Shown here one piece after another: positions 8,577 to 18,007 of a DNA stretch of 64,000 bases. A program made the translations under genes and the position numbers. The notes below the pieces were generated by a model that saw only the letters and a program-made list of their open reading frames with translations, was not told where the DNA came from and searched no databases. The stretch is from Lewinella sp. W8 (lineage in GTDB: Bacteria > Bacteroidota > Bacteroidia > Chitinophagales > Saprospiraceae). Position 1 is the stretch's first letter, and each line of letters starts with the position of its first letter. The stretch lies in assembly GCF_004375085.3 (NCBI RefSeq), contig NZ_SNAQ03000001.1, forward strand, positions 545,846 through 609,845, read 5' to 3'.

Positions 8577-8617
8577 AAAAAAGCCCCCGCACCAAACCAT
8601 GATGCGGGGGCTTTTTC
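8577..8617. terminator. Bidirectional Rho-independent terminator
   Basis: An 11-bp perfect stem, AAGCCCCCGCA (8581-8591) with TGCGGGGGCTT (8603-8613), is flanked by A residues on the left and T residues on the right. It serves the convergent DUF1801 and S9 peptidase genes. Confidence 0.9.
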
Positions 8618-8634
8618 ATTTCAATCAGCAGTTG

Positions 8635-11058
8635 CTACCGCACCTGCTTCCGATTCTTCACGTACTTCTCCAGCCACTGGTCCTGCTCCCAGAGCAGGTG
8701 GAGGATGCTTTCCTTGGCCCGGTAGCCGTGGCTCTCTTTGGGGAGCATGACGAGCCGGACGGTGGCGCCCAGTCCCTTGAGGGCGTTGAAGTAGCGCTCA
8801 CTCTGGAGGGGGTAGGTGCCGGAGTTGTTGTCGGCCTGCCCGTGGGTGAGCAGGAGCGGGGTCTTCATTTTGTCGGCGTGCATGAAGGGGGACATGGTGT
8901 AGTAGACCTCCGGGGCCTCCCAGTAGCTGCGCTGCTCGCTCTGGAAGCCGAAGGGCGTCAGGGTGCGGTTGTAGGCGCCCGAGCGGGCGATGCCCGCCGC
9001 GAAGAGGTCGGAGTGCGACAGCAGGTTGGCCACCATGAAGGCCCCGTAGCTGTGTCCACCCACGGCCACGCGATCCCGGTCGATGTAGCCGAGGGCATCC
9101 ACGGCGTCAATGGCGGCCTTGGCGTTGGCGACCAGCTGCCGCCGGAAGGAATCGTTGGGCTCTTCGTCACCCTCCCCGACGATGGGAAAGGCCGCACCGG
9201 ACAGTACCACGTAGCCCCGGGTCACCCAGTATACGGGGCTTCCCCAGGATGGGCGCGTGAACTCGTTCGGGTTGGCCGTGGTCTGAGAGGCGCTGGCCTT
9301 GTCCTTGTATTCCCGGGGGTAGGCCCAGAGGATCATGGGCATCTTTTCCTTTTTCTCCATGTCATAGCCAACGGGGAGGTACAGGGTCCCGGACAACTCC
9401 AGCCCATCGTCGCGCTTGTAGGTGATGACTTCCTTGTGGACGTCGGCCAGGGCTTTGTAGGGATTGGCGAAGTTGGTGACCTGGGTCAGTTCGCCGTCCT
9501 TATTCAGCTCGCGGAAGTAGTAGTTGGGGTAATCCGTGCTGGACTCAATCCGGACCATCAGCCGACCGGTTGCCGGGTCATAATCATTGAGGTTTTCCAG
9601 CTTGTCGGTGTAGGTGGAGCGGTAGAGTTCCTTATTATCCCCCGTTTTCAGGTTGTACTGGTGGAGGAAGGGGAATTGTCCCTCTTCGCTGTAGCCGGCA
9701 CCGATCAGGAAGGTGTTGCCTTCCTGCATGGCCAGCACCGAGCGACCGAACTGGTTACGCTTGGTGACGAAGTTGCCGGGATCACTGTAGCGATCCTGGT
9801 AGTTACGATCGGCGATGATTTTGGCGCCCTTGCCGGGATTGCCGGGCGCAAAGACGTAGGTCTTGGCGTTACGGGTGGGCCACCAGCGATCGTAAGCGAT
9901 CGCCGTATTGTCGTCGCCCCAGAGGACGTAGGACATCCGGTTGACCGTTTTCATCAGGCTGCGGGGCGTGCCGTTGTAGGGGGCTTCCAGTTCGAAAAGT
10001 TCGTCCCGGTATTCGGCCTCCCGGTTCTGGTCGCCGCCGTCGAGGGCCTGCACGAAGGTCAGGGTGGCGGGGCGGTCAGCCCGCCAGCTGAGGTCGCGCC
10101 GGCCGGTCCGGGTGGACATGAAGCCCGTGGGCAGGTCCTCGATGAGCGGCACCTTGGATACGTTCTGTACCAGCTTGCCGTCGGCGGCGTAAATGTTGGT
10201 GATGGAGGGGAAGCGAGAGTAGGGGACGAGGTAAGAGAAGGGGCGTTCCACCGTAGAGACCATGACGTAGTTGCCGTCCGGACTGAAGGAAACGCTGCGG
10301 TACATGGCCGTCGGGAGCCACTGTTCGGTGCTGCCGTCGAGCTTCACCTTGACGAGGGTAGACTTGGCCAGCTGCTCGAAATTGTGCTCGTCGTTGGGGT
10401 TTTTGAGCAAATCCTGGTAGGTCCGGTTCTGGGCCTTTTTGCCGTCGGCCACCGAGATCGTGGGCCCCTCGGGCACCGCCTCAGCGACGTTGATGAGGGG
10501 CTGCCGGTCTTCGGGAAGCATCTTGACGAGGATGGCACTGCCATCCTGGAACCAGTTGATCACGTCACGCAGGTTGGCGTTGATGGTGGGGCCGGTGAGG
10601 CGGCGGACGTTGGCGTTGGCCACGTCCAGTACCCACACTTCCACCCCTTCACTGGTGGTGTTGGTGACGGCGACCATGGACTGGTCCGGCGACCAGGTCG
10701 GGTTCGCCAGGCGGGCGTTCTTCGGCAGACCCTGTACGCTGCGGGCCGTGCCGCCGCTTACGGGCTTCACCTTGATGTCCTTAAAGTAGGTGGTGCGGCT
10801 GCCGATGTTGGTTTTCGGGTCAATGCGGAGTCCGCCGAGGCGCATTTCCGTTTCGGAGAGTTCGGCGATGGTCTTGTAGGCATCCCGGTAGAGGAGGAGC
10901 ATGAATTCCTTGTCTTCGTCCATCAGCACGGAGGGTGCCAGGGGGACGTCGACGAGTTCCATGATTTCTTTCGGAGGCTGTTGGTAATCAAGCTTTACCT
11001 GAGCCAGGCTGAGGCCGGAGACTGCCAGAAGCAGTACCAGCAAGAAGGTAGTACGCAT
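8635..11058 (-). CDS. S9 family (prolyl oligopeptidase-like) serine peptidase, exported
   Basis: An 807-residue protein with a signal peptide (residues 1-20, cleaved after SGLSLAQ). The N-terminal two thirds have the repetitive blades of a beta-propeller (for example WSPDQSMVAVTN, FSPDGNYVMVST, WRADRPATLTFV). The C-terminal alpha/beta hydrolase domain has the nucleophile in GGHSYGAFM (Ser about 670), the acid in GQADNNSG (about 742) and the histidine in ESHGYR (about 778). S9 enzymes cleave small peptides, and the propeller limits substrate size. This arrangement fits the glutamyl/dipeptidyl aminopeptidase-like S9C branch common in Bacteroidota. It is a single gene, convergent with the islet to its left through a shared terminator. 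Confidence 0.93.
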   Translation of the reverse strand: MRTTFLLVLLLAVSGLSLAQVKLDYQQPPKEIMELVDVPLAPSVLMDEDKEFMLLLYRDAYKTIAELSETEMRLGGLRIDPKTNIGSRTTYFKDIKVKPVSGGTARSVQGLPKNARLANPTWSPDQSMVAVTNTTSEGVEVWVLDVANANVRRLTGPTINANLRDVINWFQDGSAILVKMLPEDRQPLINVAEAVPEGPTISVADGKKAQNRTYQDLLKNPNDEHNFEQLAKSTLVKVKLDGSTEQWLPTAMYRSVSFSPDGNYVMVSTVERPFSYLVPYSRFPSITNIYAADGKLVQNVSKVPLIEDLPTGFMSTRTGRRDLSWRADRPATLTFVQALDGGDQNREAEYRDELFELEAPYNGTPRSLMKTVNRMSYVLWGDDNTAIAYDRWWPTRNAKTYVFAPGNPGKGAKIIADRNYQDRYSDPGNFVTKRNQFGRSVLAMQEGNTFLIGAGYSEEGQFPFLHQYNLKTGDNKELYRSTYTDKLENLNDYDPATGRLMVRIESSTDYPNYYFRELNKDGELTQVTNFANPYKALADVHKEVITYKRDDGLELSGTLYLPVGYDMEKKEKMPMILWAYPREYKDKASASQTTANPNEFTRPSWGSPVYWVTRGYVVLSGAAFPIVGEGDEEPNDSFRRQLVANAKAAIDAVDALGYIDRDRVAVGGHSYGAFMVANLLSHSDLFAAGIARSGAYNRTLTPFGFQSEQRSYWEAPEVYYTMSPFMHADKMKTPLLLTHGQADNNSGTYPLQSERYFNALKGLGATVRLVMLPKESHGYRAKESILHLLWEQDQWLEKYVKNRKQVR

Positions 11059-11354
11059 GGTATGGTTTTATGGGTTACGGAGACCGGTAGACCGGTCCGG
11101 AAAATGGTTCCGTAAGAAAAGAAATTTGCGCGAGACTTCCCGTACCCGCCGCGAACGCCCGGAGTTTCCCGGGGATTACTGACCGGCGGCTGACGAAAAG
11201 GGGGTGGTGGTGAGTATTTTCCCTCTCCCCAAAGCCCTCTCCGGCCGCTCGTGCCTCGCAGGAGAGGGGCTTGACGGTTGGCTTTTTCTGAAAAGGTAGG
11301 AGAGACCCATCAACATTTCTTTTGGAGAGATAATAAATGACTTAGGCATCTGGT

Positions 11355-11377
11355 GTTTCCTTTCCCCGAAAGGAAAC
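11355..11377. repeat. Perfect 10-bp inverted repeat
   Basis: GTTTCCTTTC (11355-11364) and GAAAGGAAAC (11368-11377) are exact reverse complements around a CCC loop. A related inverted segment lies about 100 bp downstream. There is no T tract, so it is not an obvious terminator. Confidence 0.5.
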
Positions 11378-11755
11378 CCAATCGGTTCTGGGGTACCCAG
11401 ATACTTCCCAGAACAGCTTGAGTAAACTGATCGTGTACAATCTCAACCACTATGCTGGTGTGGTCGCCTTTCGGGGAAAGACGACTCCAGATAGCCAAAC
11501 GCAGTAGACCCTAAAATCTTCGATTTTTCAGATACTTTGCGAAGGCCAGAACAGCTCCGGCGTGACCTCGAAGTGTGTAGCGCTGAACCGGAGGTTCGTG
11601 TCGTTACTCCTTTGAGAGTCACCTTGGAGGCAACACCTATACTTGATTTAGTTGCTGGTTTCTTGGTGATTAGTGACTCGTAAGTGACGAGGGGAGGAGA
11701 AACAGGATTTAGGCCCGAGGATGTGGACTTTAGGAGCTTGTCCGAGGGCGTGACA

Positions 11756-11793
11756 CATCGGATGAGCTCCGCTGCGCTCCGACGCATCCGATG
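11756..11793. repeat. Dispersed hairpin repeat, copy 2 (CATCGGATG / CATCCGATG)
   Basis: Arms 11756-11764 and 11785-11793 are identical to those of the copy at 655-694. The inner part is CTCCG-rich in both. The neighbouring sequence on both sides again contains GGATTTAGG / CCTAAATCC, so the family unit may be longer than the hairpin. Confidence 0.6.
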
Positions 11794-11951
11794 AGCACTT
11801 TGCCCTAAATCCTTAATCCTCGATCCTGAAAATCTGGCACCTGCGGTCCCTCGCCCCAATAAGGCATAGCAACGACCAGGAAAAATGGTCAACCCTTCGT
11901 GAAGTGGTGTAGTTCGTGTTGTAGATTTAGGACCCATCTGACCTACCGCAT

Positions 11952-13907
11952 ATGAAAATCCTGAAGTGGCTGCTGCTCGGTATCCTTGGCCTTTTTCTGC
12001 TGGCGCTCCTGGCCGTCGGCATCGTACAGTGGCAGATGCATGCTGCCGCCAACAAACGACTGGCGACGCTGGGGGAGGAAGCGCCCCGGCTCACCCAGGA
12101 CGGCATCAGCTTTCGCGACCTGAACAAGAACGGCACCCTGGACGATTACGAAAACCCCACGCTTGATCCGGACGCACGGGTGCAGGATTTGCTGGGCAGA
12201 ATGACGCTGGAAGAGAAGGCGGGCACCATGTTCATCACCATGGTGGGCATGACCAGTGAGGGGGAGCCCCAGGACGCCATGGAGTTCAGTGGCGATCCCT
12301 TCGGCCTCATCCTGCCGCTGATGATGGGGACGAGTGCGGAGATGCTGGTGGACAGGCACATGAACAGCTTCAACATCGTCAACGGCTTTGATGCCGAGGT
12401 GCTGGCCCGCCACAATAACCTGCTCCAAAAGCGGGCGGAACGCACCCGGCTGGGTATTCCGGTGACCATCGCCTCCGACCCCCGCCACGTCGGGGCCTTT
12501 AATCCCGGAGCGGTGATTTCGACCTCCTCCTTTTCGCAGTGGCCCGGGCCCCTCGGACTGGCCGCCCTGCGCGATTCTGCGCTGGTGCAGGAATTTGGCG
12601 ACATCGCCCGCCAGGAGTACCTGGCCACGGGCATTCGCCTGGCCCTGCACCCCATGGCCGACCTGGCCACGGAACCCCGCTGGGCCCGCGCCAACGGCAC
12701 CTTCGGCGAGGACGCGGGCCTCTCGGCTAAACTGACCGCCGCCTACGTGCGCGGGTTCCAGGGAGACTCCCTGCACCGGCAGAGTGTGGCCTGCATGACC
12801 AAGCACTTCAGTGGGGGTGGTCCGCAAAAGGACGGGGAAGACGCCCACTTCGGTTACGGCGCCGAGCAGGTGTATCCGGGCGACAATTTTGCCTATCACC
12901 TCCTGCCCTTCAGCGAGGGCGCCCTGCCCGCCAGAACGGCGCAGATCATGCCCTACTACGGCATTCCGGTGGGGCAGACGGACGAAGACGTGGCCTTCGG
13001 TTTCAACAAGGCCGTCATTACCCGCTTGCTGCGCGACTCGCTGGGCTTCGACGGGGTAGTGTGTACCGACTGGAACATCATCACCGACGGGGCCCTCGGC
13101 AAGGGCCGCGCCTGGGGCGTGGAGGGTTTGAGTGAAAAGGAAAGGGTGCAGAAATCGCTGGAGGCCGGCTGCGATCAGTTTGGCGGGGAGGCCTGTCCGC
13201 AGTACGTTGTAGAACTGGTCCGGGAAGGCGCCGTGCGGGAAGACCGCATTGACGTCTCGGTGGCGCGCATCCTGCGGGATAAATTCATCCTCGGACTGTT
13301 TGACGACCCCTACGTGGAGGAGTCCGCCGCCACCGCGGTGGCGGGGAAGGAAGCCTTCCGGCAAGCGGGGATGGACGCCCAGGAGCGCTCCATGGTGCTG
13401 CTGAAGAATGACGATCTGCTGCCGCTGGCGGAGGGGACGAAGCTCTTCGTGGTCGGTGCCCAGGAAACGGAGGCCTACGCAGCCTTCGGGGAGGTGGTGG
13501 ACGAGCCGGCGGCGGCGGACGTGGTCGTCTACCGCGTCAACACGCCCTACGATCCCCGTAGTGATGAATTTCTGGAGTCTTTCTTCCACCAGGGCAGACT
13601 GCACTTCAGTGAGGAGGAACTGAATACCATCCTGCCGGTGTTGAACCAAAAACCGGCCGTGGTAATTGCCAATCTGGAACGCGCGGCCATCCTCACGGAG
13701 CTGGACGCCGCGGCGACCGCCCTGCTGGCGGAATTCGGTAGCTCGGACCGTGCCGTGGCCCGGGTGCTCTTCGGGGCCGCCCGGCCCGAGGGGAAACTTC
13801 CCATCGAGCTTCCACGGACAAAGGAAGCGGTGGAAAACCAGGCCGAAGACCTGCCGTACGATTCCGAAAATCCGCTCTATCCTTTCGGAGCCGGAATAAG
13901 TTATTGA
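11952..13907 (+). CDS. Glycoside hydrolase family 3 protein (beta-glucosidase/beta-hexosaminidase type)
   Basis: A 651-residue protein. Residues 1-25 form a single hydrophobic helix, a signal anchor or signal peptide. The N-terminus then has an EF-hand-like DLNKNGTLDDYENP and the GH3 lead-in ARVQDLLGRMTLEEKAGTM. Landmarks of the GH3 barrel are visible: RTRLGIPVTIASD, the KHFSGGG lysine-histidine pair, and the nucleophile region GFDGVVCTDWN (Asp about 373). The second domain starts around SMVLLKNDDLLPL and ends in YPFGAGISY, typical of the family. GH3 enzymes release terminal sugars from beta-glycosides; substrate cannot be told from this sequence. It stands alone, 31 nt before the next gene, which is on the same strand. 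Confidence 0.93.
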   Translation: MKILKWLLLGILGLFLLALLAVGIVQWQMHAAANKRLATLGEEAPRLTQDGISFRDLNKNGTLDDYENPTLDPDARVQDLLGRMTLEEKAGTMFITMVGMTSEGEPQDAMEFSGDPFGLILPLMMGTSAEMLVDRHMNSFNIVNGFDAEVLARHNNLLQKRAERTRLGIPVTIASDPRHVGAFNPGAVISTSSFSQWPGPLGLAALRDSALVQEFGDIARQEYLATGIRLALHPMADLATEPRWARANGTFGEDAGLSAKLTAAYVRGFQGDSLHRQSVACMTKHFSGGGPQKDGEDAHFGYGAEQVYPGDNFAYHLLPFSEGALPARTAQIMPYYGIPVGQTDEDVAFGFNKAVITRLLRDSLGFDGVVCTDWNIITDGALGKGRAWGVEGLSEKERVQKSLEAGCDQFGGEACPQYVVELVREGAVREDRIDVSVARILRDKFILGLFDDPYVEESAATAVAGKEAFRQAGMDAQERSMVLLKNDDLLPLAEGTKLFVVGAQETEAYAAFGEVVDEPAAADVVVYRVNTPYDPRSDEFLESFFHQGRLHFSEEELNTILPVLNQKPAVVIANLERAAILTELDAAATALLAEFGSSDRAVARVLFGAARPEGKLPIELPRTKEAVENQAEDLPYDSENPLYPFGAGISY

Positions 13908-13938
13908 TTTTTGGTGTTCCCATAAACCCCTATCCGTA

Positions 13939-14673
13939 ATGTCCAAAAGAAAAAGCCCGTTCTCCATCAAGGGGTGGAAAGACTATCTGTTACAGGTGTC
14001 CCTAATCCTATTGTCCCTGTTCATTGCCGTAGGGGTGGACCGTTGTAATCAATCCCTGAAGGATGAGGATCGGCGGGTAGCCTACTTGGAAGCCATTGAG
14101 GTGGATTTGCTCGAAGAGATGCAGTCCAATAAGCTCAACCTCATCGATTGCGAAAAGGACGTTAAAGACATCTTTACCGCCCTCCGCCTGTTGCGGGAAG
14201 ATAGTCCTGCGGCGCGCATCCAATTCGGGGAGACCATGGGTAACGTGTTTGTCCGGGGGGTGTTCCGCTCCTTTTCGCCCACTACCTGGGACATCATCGC
14301 GCAATCCGGTGATGCACTGTTGATTGAAGACCTCGAGCTTCGCTCTTTGCTGGCGGCCAATTCCGTCTTTCGCAATGATTACGTCCGGGCGGATTTGCTC
14401 CGTCACGACGCCAAGACCCTGGAAGTCGCCGAGTCTCTCGGCCCTTACCTGGATCTGGCCTGCCTGCGGAGCCTGGTGCAAGATGGTCAACGAGATTGCA
14501 TCACGGATTTCGCGGGCTTAAAAGAAGTTGCTTCGGTGAAACTGGCGATCTATCTGCGGCAGGCAGAGTCACGCGCTTTTCACCTTGATCGTGCCATTAA
14601 ACTGAATGAGATTACCCTGAAACGCCTTCGGGAGATTCGGGGAGATTCACCGGCCGCAGTAAGTGAAGAATAA
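13939..14673 (+). CDS. DUF6090-like single-pass membrane protein
   Basis: A 244-residue protein with one membrane helix near the N-terminus (about 20-34, QVSLILLSLFIAVGV) preceded by basic residues, then a long helical extramembrane region. The pattern GWKDYLLQVSLILLSLFIA...YLEAIEVDLLEEMQSN resembles the DUF6090 family of Bacteroidota, whose function is not known. It lies 31 nt after the GH3 gene on the same strand and may be read through from it. The DWDIIAQSG-like segment (TWDIIAQSGDALLIEDLELRS) in the middle is also typical of that family. The functional link to GH3 is only positional. Confidence 0.65.
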   Translation: MSKRKSPFSIKGWKDYLLQVSLILLSLFIAVGVDRCNQSLKDEDRRVAYLEAIEVDLLEEMQSNKLNLIDCEKDVKDIFTALRLLREDSPAARIQFGETMGNVFVRGVFRSFSPTTWDIIAQSGDALLIEDLELRSLLAANSVFRNDYVRADLLRHDAKTLEVAESLGPYLDLACLRSLVQDGQRDCITDFAGLKEVASVKLAIYLRQAESRAFHLDRAIKLNEITLKRLREIRGDSPAAVSEE

Positions 14674-14733
14674 GGGGGCGTTTCGTCTTGGGTGTAGATC
14701 CGGCCGCTCCGGACGCCACCAACCTACCTTGCC

Positions 14734-15579
14734 ATGCGTGAAATATCCAACCCATCCTCCGGCGCCCATCGGCGACGGGGGGACCACTACCAACTCACCG
14801 ATGAAGAGATCGCGGCCTACCGCCGCGACGGCTACCTGATCCTGCACGGAGTACTGACGGAGGAAGAAATGGCCTTCCTGGATGGCTGGTTTGACCACTT
14901 CGTTGCGGGGAAAGAACCCAATATGGGCCGGGACTTTTGCGACATGAGCCAGGACTACGGCACGCCCTTCGAAGAATGGCAGCTCGTCAACGCCATGCTG
15001 CCCAGCACCTACCGGCCGGAGCTGGCCAATAACGTTTACCATCGCATCAGTCAGTCCATCGCCGATCAACTCTACCCCGAAGGAAAGGCGGCCATGGACT
15101 ACGAGCAGTTCCTGGCCAAGCGCCCCCGCCAGGAACGGGCCGAGTTTGCGATGCACCAGGACCTGGGGTACTGGCCGAAAACGGAAAATACCTGGACGGC
15201 CACCTTCTCGCTGGCCCTCAGCGATTCCGCCCTGGAAAACGGCTGCCTCCAGGTGGTCCCCGGCACCAACCGGGAGCCGGCCCTGCGCAGCCACCGCCCC
15301 AAGGGGGCGGCCTCCGGGGAAACCTCCCGCGACGATTCACACACCCTGGTCATCGACATGAAGCCCACCGACGAAATCGTCTACCTCCCCGTGAAGCGGG
15401 GGGATATAACCGTGCACGACGAACGAATCGTCCACGGTTCCGGCGGGAATACCTCCCCGGTGTGGCGCAAGACCTACGTGGCCGCCTACCGCGACGTGAA
15501 TACCATCGCCCAGGAGCGGGCCATGGGCTTCACCCACTCGCACAATGATCAGGTGGACTGGGACGAAATTGTCCACTGA
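14734..15579 (+). CDS. Phytanoyl-CoA dioxygenase (PhyH) family protein
   Basis: A 281-residue cupin-fold Fe(II)/2-oxoglutarate-dependent oxygenase. The iron triad is visible: His141 and Asp143 in FAMHQDLGYW and the distal His234 in RIVHGSGGN, with Arg245 as the probable 2-oxoglutarate ligand in PVWRKTYVAAYR. The N-terminal segment LTDEEIAAYRRDGYLILHGVLTEEE is the usual PhyH opening. Family members hydroxylate diverse substrates (phytanoyl-CoA, ectoine, natural products), and nothing here identifies the substrate. It is convergent with the PcfJ-like gene; the two stop codons are only 21 nt apart. Confidence 0.9.
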   Translation: MREISNPSSGAHRRRGDHYQLTDEEIAAYRRDGYLILHGVLTEEEMAFLDGWFDHFVAGKEPNMGRDFCDMSQDYGTPFEEWQLVNAMLPSTYRPELANNVYHRISQSIADQLYPEGKAAMDYEQFLAKRPRQERAEFAMHQDLGYWPKTENTWTATFSLALSDSALENGCLQVVPGTNREPALRSHRPKGAASGETSRDDSHTLVIDMKPTDEIVYLPVKRGDITVHDERIVHGSGGNTSPVWRKTYVAAYRDVNTIAQERAMGFTHSHNDQVDWDEIVH

Positions 15580-15599
15580 TCCCGGTCCATTTGGAGGCA

Positions 15600-17243
15600 T
15601 CAGTAGAGTAACCCGATGTTCAGCTTCGCCTGCCTGGCCCAGCCTTCCACGATGTCCATCTCCTCCCGGGAGGCGGCGCGGTTCATCCGGCCGCGCACCT
15701 GTACGATAGAGCGGGGCTCCGGGATAACCTGAATGGTCAGGATGCTGTACCAGGTACCATTCTGCCGCAGTTCCCGTAGTGACCAAATGGAGCACTGGCC
15801 GCGTTTGCAGCCCATGGCGTAGGTGCTCACGCAGTGGCTCAACACGCGGGATTCCGCCCGGAGCTGGGTTTCCGTGGTCAGCTCGACGATCTTGCGGGCG
15901 CGAATGGCATCGTAGCGACCAAATTTTTCCGACCACTCGGGCGCGTCGGACAGGGCTGGCCAGTGATCCCGTTGCAAAGACGCCTCCCAGGCGGCCCGGG
16001 CGGCGGCCTGCCGGTCCAGCAGCTCCTGCCGCCGTTGCTCAATGCGGTCATACCAGTCGTGGGCGTCGCGGAGCAGGCTGTTCTGGGTACGCCCGTCCAG
16101 TGGGTACTGCGGCTGATCGCGGAAAATATGGTACAGGTAGCCCAGCAGCCGGTCCCCTTCCTCCGTTTCCCAGTCGAGGTCCCGGAAGGTAACCAGTTTC
16201 TGGATCAGGGGGTCCATCATTTCACGCCAGGCGGCCGTGGCCGCAGCGTCTTCCGGGCGGGTGAAATAACGGGGGAGAACCTTACCCAACTGGGGCCTTC
16301 CCCCCAGGGAAAGTACCAGGCAGTAGGTATAAAGATCACCCTCTTCGGTGTCCAGGTTGTGGGCCAGATTATTGAATGCCTTGGCCATGGCCTTGCTGTA
16401 GGTCGGGTGTCGCGGCAGTTTGCGCAGGCTGTTGCCCCGGGCCAGCCAACGAAACTCCTCGCTGTGGTAATCAAAGGCCTTTCGTCCGCGCTGGTAGGGA
16501 ATTCCGTTATTCCACCAGAGGATGCCCGGAATGAAACGGATGATGTTCTCAATGGCGGTGTGGTAGAGTTCGTCTTCCACCGGCAGATGGGGGAAATGAT
16601 GGTCTCGGTGCTGAAAGAAAAACTTCACCCAGTCCGCCACCCGATGATAACATTGAGGCAGGTGCTCGTCGGGGAATTTTTCTTGATAAAGGGGCAGAAT
16701 ATCGCGCAGGAATTCTGCCAGCAGATCATTCTGCCGGTAGAGCAATTCATCGTGGAAGAAAATGTCCAGCAGGAACCGAAAAGCCAGGTGGTTGAGTTCT
16801 TCGGAGAACGCCGGTCCGTGCTTCCCCTGAAATTCAATCCAGGAAGCGTGGGCACTAAGGGGCGCGGAGCGCAGGATGCCGAGGTGGTCGGGGGTGGCCA
16901 GGTAGGTCGGTAGTTCCTTCAGCTCCCGGAGTACTTCCGGTTCGGCTCCCCGGGCGTCCAGATAAATCAGGGAAGCCAGCAGGGGCGGCCGCTGATCCTC
17001 CGGCGATAACCAGCCCTCCAGGTGAGGAAGGAGCAGGCTGGCATAGTCCGCTTCCTGGCTCAGGTTTTGCCGCAGCAAACGACCAAAGGGAGGCAGGTCC
17101 GCCTCCAGCCGGCGGTAAATGATCAGCAGGTCCTGGGTGGTGGCCTCCGCTACGGGTAGGTTTGGAAACCGGCGGTGGACCGCTTCCAGTTCCCGGGTGA
17201 AGCACTGGGCTTCTTGCGCATCGGTGTAGTCGGGGGTAGCCAT
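15600..17243 (-). CDS. PcfJ-like domain protein
   Basis: A 547-residue cytoplasmic protein. The C-terminal third carries the PcfJ signature: VELTTETQLRAESRVLSHCVSTYAMGC (about 450-476), then CSIWSLRE and an ILTIQVIPEPRSIVQVRGRMNR segment. PcfJ was named from a conjugative plasmid but homologues are widespread in chromosomes and phages, with no established biochemical function. The conserved His and Cys in LSHCV and GQCSIWSL could bind metal or be catalytic. The N-terminal two thirds are helical and not assignable. It is not in an obvious operon and no conjugation genes are nearby. Confidence 0.8.
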   Translation of the reverse strand: MATPDYTDAQEAQCFTRELEAVHRRFPNLPVAEATTQDLLIIYRRLEADLPPFGRLLRQNLSQEADYASLLLPHLEGWLSPEDQRPPLLASLIYLDARGAEPEVLRELKELPTYLATPDHLGILRSAPLSAHASWIEFQGKHGPAFSEELNHLAFRFLLDIFFHDELLYRQNDLLAEFLRDILPLYQEKFPDEHLPQCYHRVADWVKFFFQHRDHHFPHLPVEDELYHTAIENIIRFIPGILWWNNGIPYQRGRKAFDYHSEEFRWLARGNSLRKLPRHPTYSKAMAKAFNNLAHNLDTEEGDLYTYCLVLSLGGRPQLGKVLPRYFTRPEDAAATAAWREMMDPLIQKLVTFRDLDWETEEGDRLLGYLYHIFRDQPQYPLDGRTQNSLLRDAHDWYDRIEQRRQELLDRQAAARAAWEASLQRDHWPALSDAPEWSEKFGRYDAIRARKIVELTTETQLRAESRVLSHCVSTYAMGCKRGQCSIWSLRELRQNGTWYSILTIQVIPEPRSIVQVRGRMNRAASREEMDIVEGWARQAKLNIGLLY

Positions 17244-17322
17244 AGACAGGAAAGTACGGCGAATAAATGTACGCTGCTCCCCGGAAAGTTCCTGCCGGCG
17301 TTATCTTCCTCCGAACTGCGGG

Positions 17323-18003
17323 TCAGGCCAGGCGCAGTTGCCTGGTCAGGCGGCGTTGCCGCCGCCGGTAGTGAAGTTTGATCGCCTGGTCGTATGGCGT
17401 CCAGTGGGCCGTGGCGCAGCCGATGGCTTTCAGGCCCCCGTTGGTCCAGCTGTTACAGGTTTTGAAGAGGCTGTAGGCTCCCCGGGCTTCGTAGAAGAAG
17501 TCCCGCTCGTCGAAGCCGACCCCGGGGAGGTGACGGAAAGCGCCGCCCCCCGTCCGGGTAAAGGACGCCAAGGTGTAGGTCAGGAGTTCCTGAAACTGGG
17601 TTTCCGTAAGCTCCAGGGGCAGCCAATTAGCGTCCGCCGCCTGATGGTTGCGCAGATGCATCACGGTCGGGCTGGGCATCAGCATGGCCCGAAAGGCAAT
17701 CTTCGCCGTGAGGTCGTCCCAGGTCGGGATGTCGAGGTAAAAGCTACGTTCTCCCCAGCCGATGCCGAGGTAGGCCCCCGTCGGACGGAATTCCGCGGCC
17801 AGGTCTGCCGGCAAATCATTAACGGAGAATACGAATTCGCAGTGCAGTCCGTTGCCGTCCAGATAGACCCGTCGGGTGTTCGGACCTCCGGAAGCCTTTT
17901 CCCTTCCCGGAATCAGGGAGATCAGGGCACCGATGATGGCGTACAGCAGAACGGCTACGGCGGGCACCACGAGCAGGGTGCCGAAAAGCATCAATCTTTT
18001 CAT
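17323..18003 (-). CDS. DUF2459 (TIGR02117) family protein, copy 1
   Basis: A 226-residue protein with an N-terminal membrane helix (about 5-33), then the DUF2459 core: RRVYLDGNGLHCEFVFSVNDLP, GIGWGERSFYLDIPTWDDLTAKIAFRAMLMPSPTVMHL, FFYEARGAYSLFKTCNSWTNGGLKAIG and a C-terminal WTPYDQAI. The conserved His, Tyr and CNSW residues suggest an enzymatic or peptidase-like fold, but no activity is established. A consensus -7 element (TACCTTTG on the minus strand, 18008-18015) ends only 4 nt before the ATG, implying leaderless translation. A paralogue lies at 20686-21342 beyond an IS110 element. The very basic C-terminus (HYRRRQRRLTRQLR) is absent from the paralogue. Confidence 0.85.
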   Translation of the reverse strand: MKRLMLFGTLLVVPAVAVLLYAIIGALISLIPGREKASGGPNTRRVYLDGNGLHCEFVFSVNDLPADLAAEFRPTGAYLGIGWGERSFYLDIPTWDDLTAKIAFRAMLMPSPTVMHLRNHQAADANWLPLELTETQFQELLTYTLASFTRTGGGAFRHLPGVGFDERDFFYEARGAYSLFKTCNSWTNGGLKAIGCATAHWTPYDQAIKLHYRRRQRRLTRQLRLA

Positions 18004-18007
18004 GGCG

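Larger units (their letters stand above)
11059..11951. other. Non-coding gap of about 890 bp with hairpin elements
   Basis: No credible gene. The longest open frame here (minus strand, about 164 codons, 11443-11937) has biased, Ser/Arg/Thr-rich composition with no domain pattern. The gap contains a 10-bp hairpin at 11355-11377, a dispersed hairpin repeat at 11756-11793 and the dispersed GGCACCTGCG motif at 11836-11857. A TTTCGGGGAAAG segment at 11468-11479 partly mirrors the first hairpin. It may be a decayed repeat or mobile-element scar. Confidence 0.55.

Noticed and set aside
8599..11115. Long plus-strand open frame opposite the S9 peptidase gene
   Set aside because: Antisense shadow of a well-supported S9 gene with Val/Gly/Asp-rich non-protein-like composition.
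11443..11937. 164-codon minus-strand frame in the gap before GH3
   Set aside because: Ser/Thr/Arg-rich with no domain pattern, overlaps hairpin repeats, and lacks a promoter.
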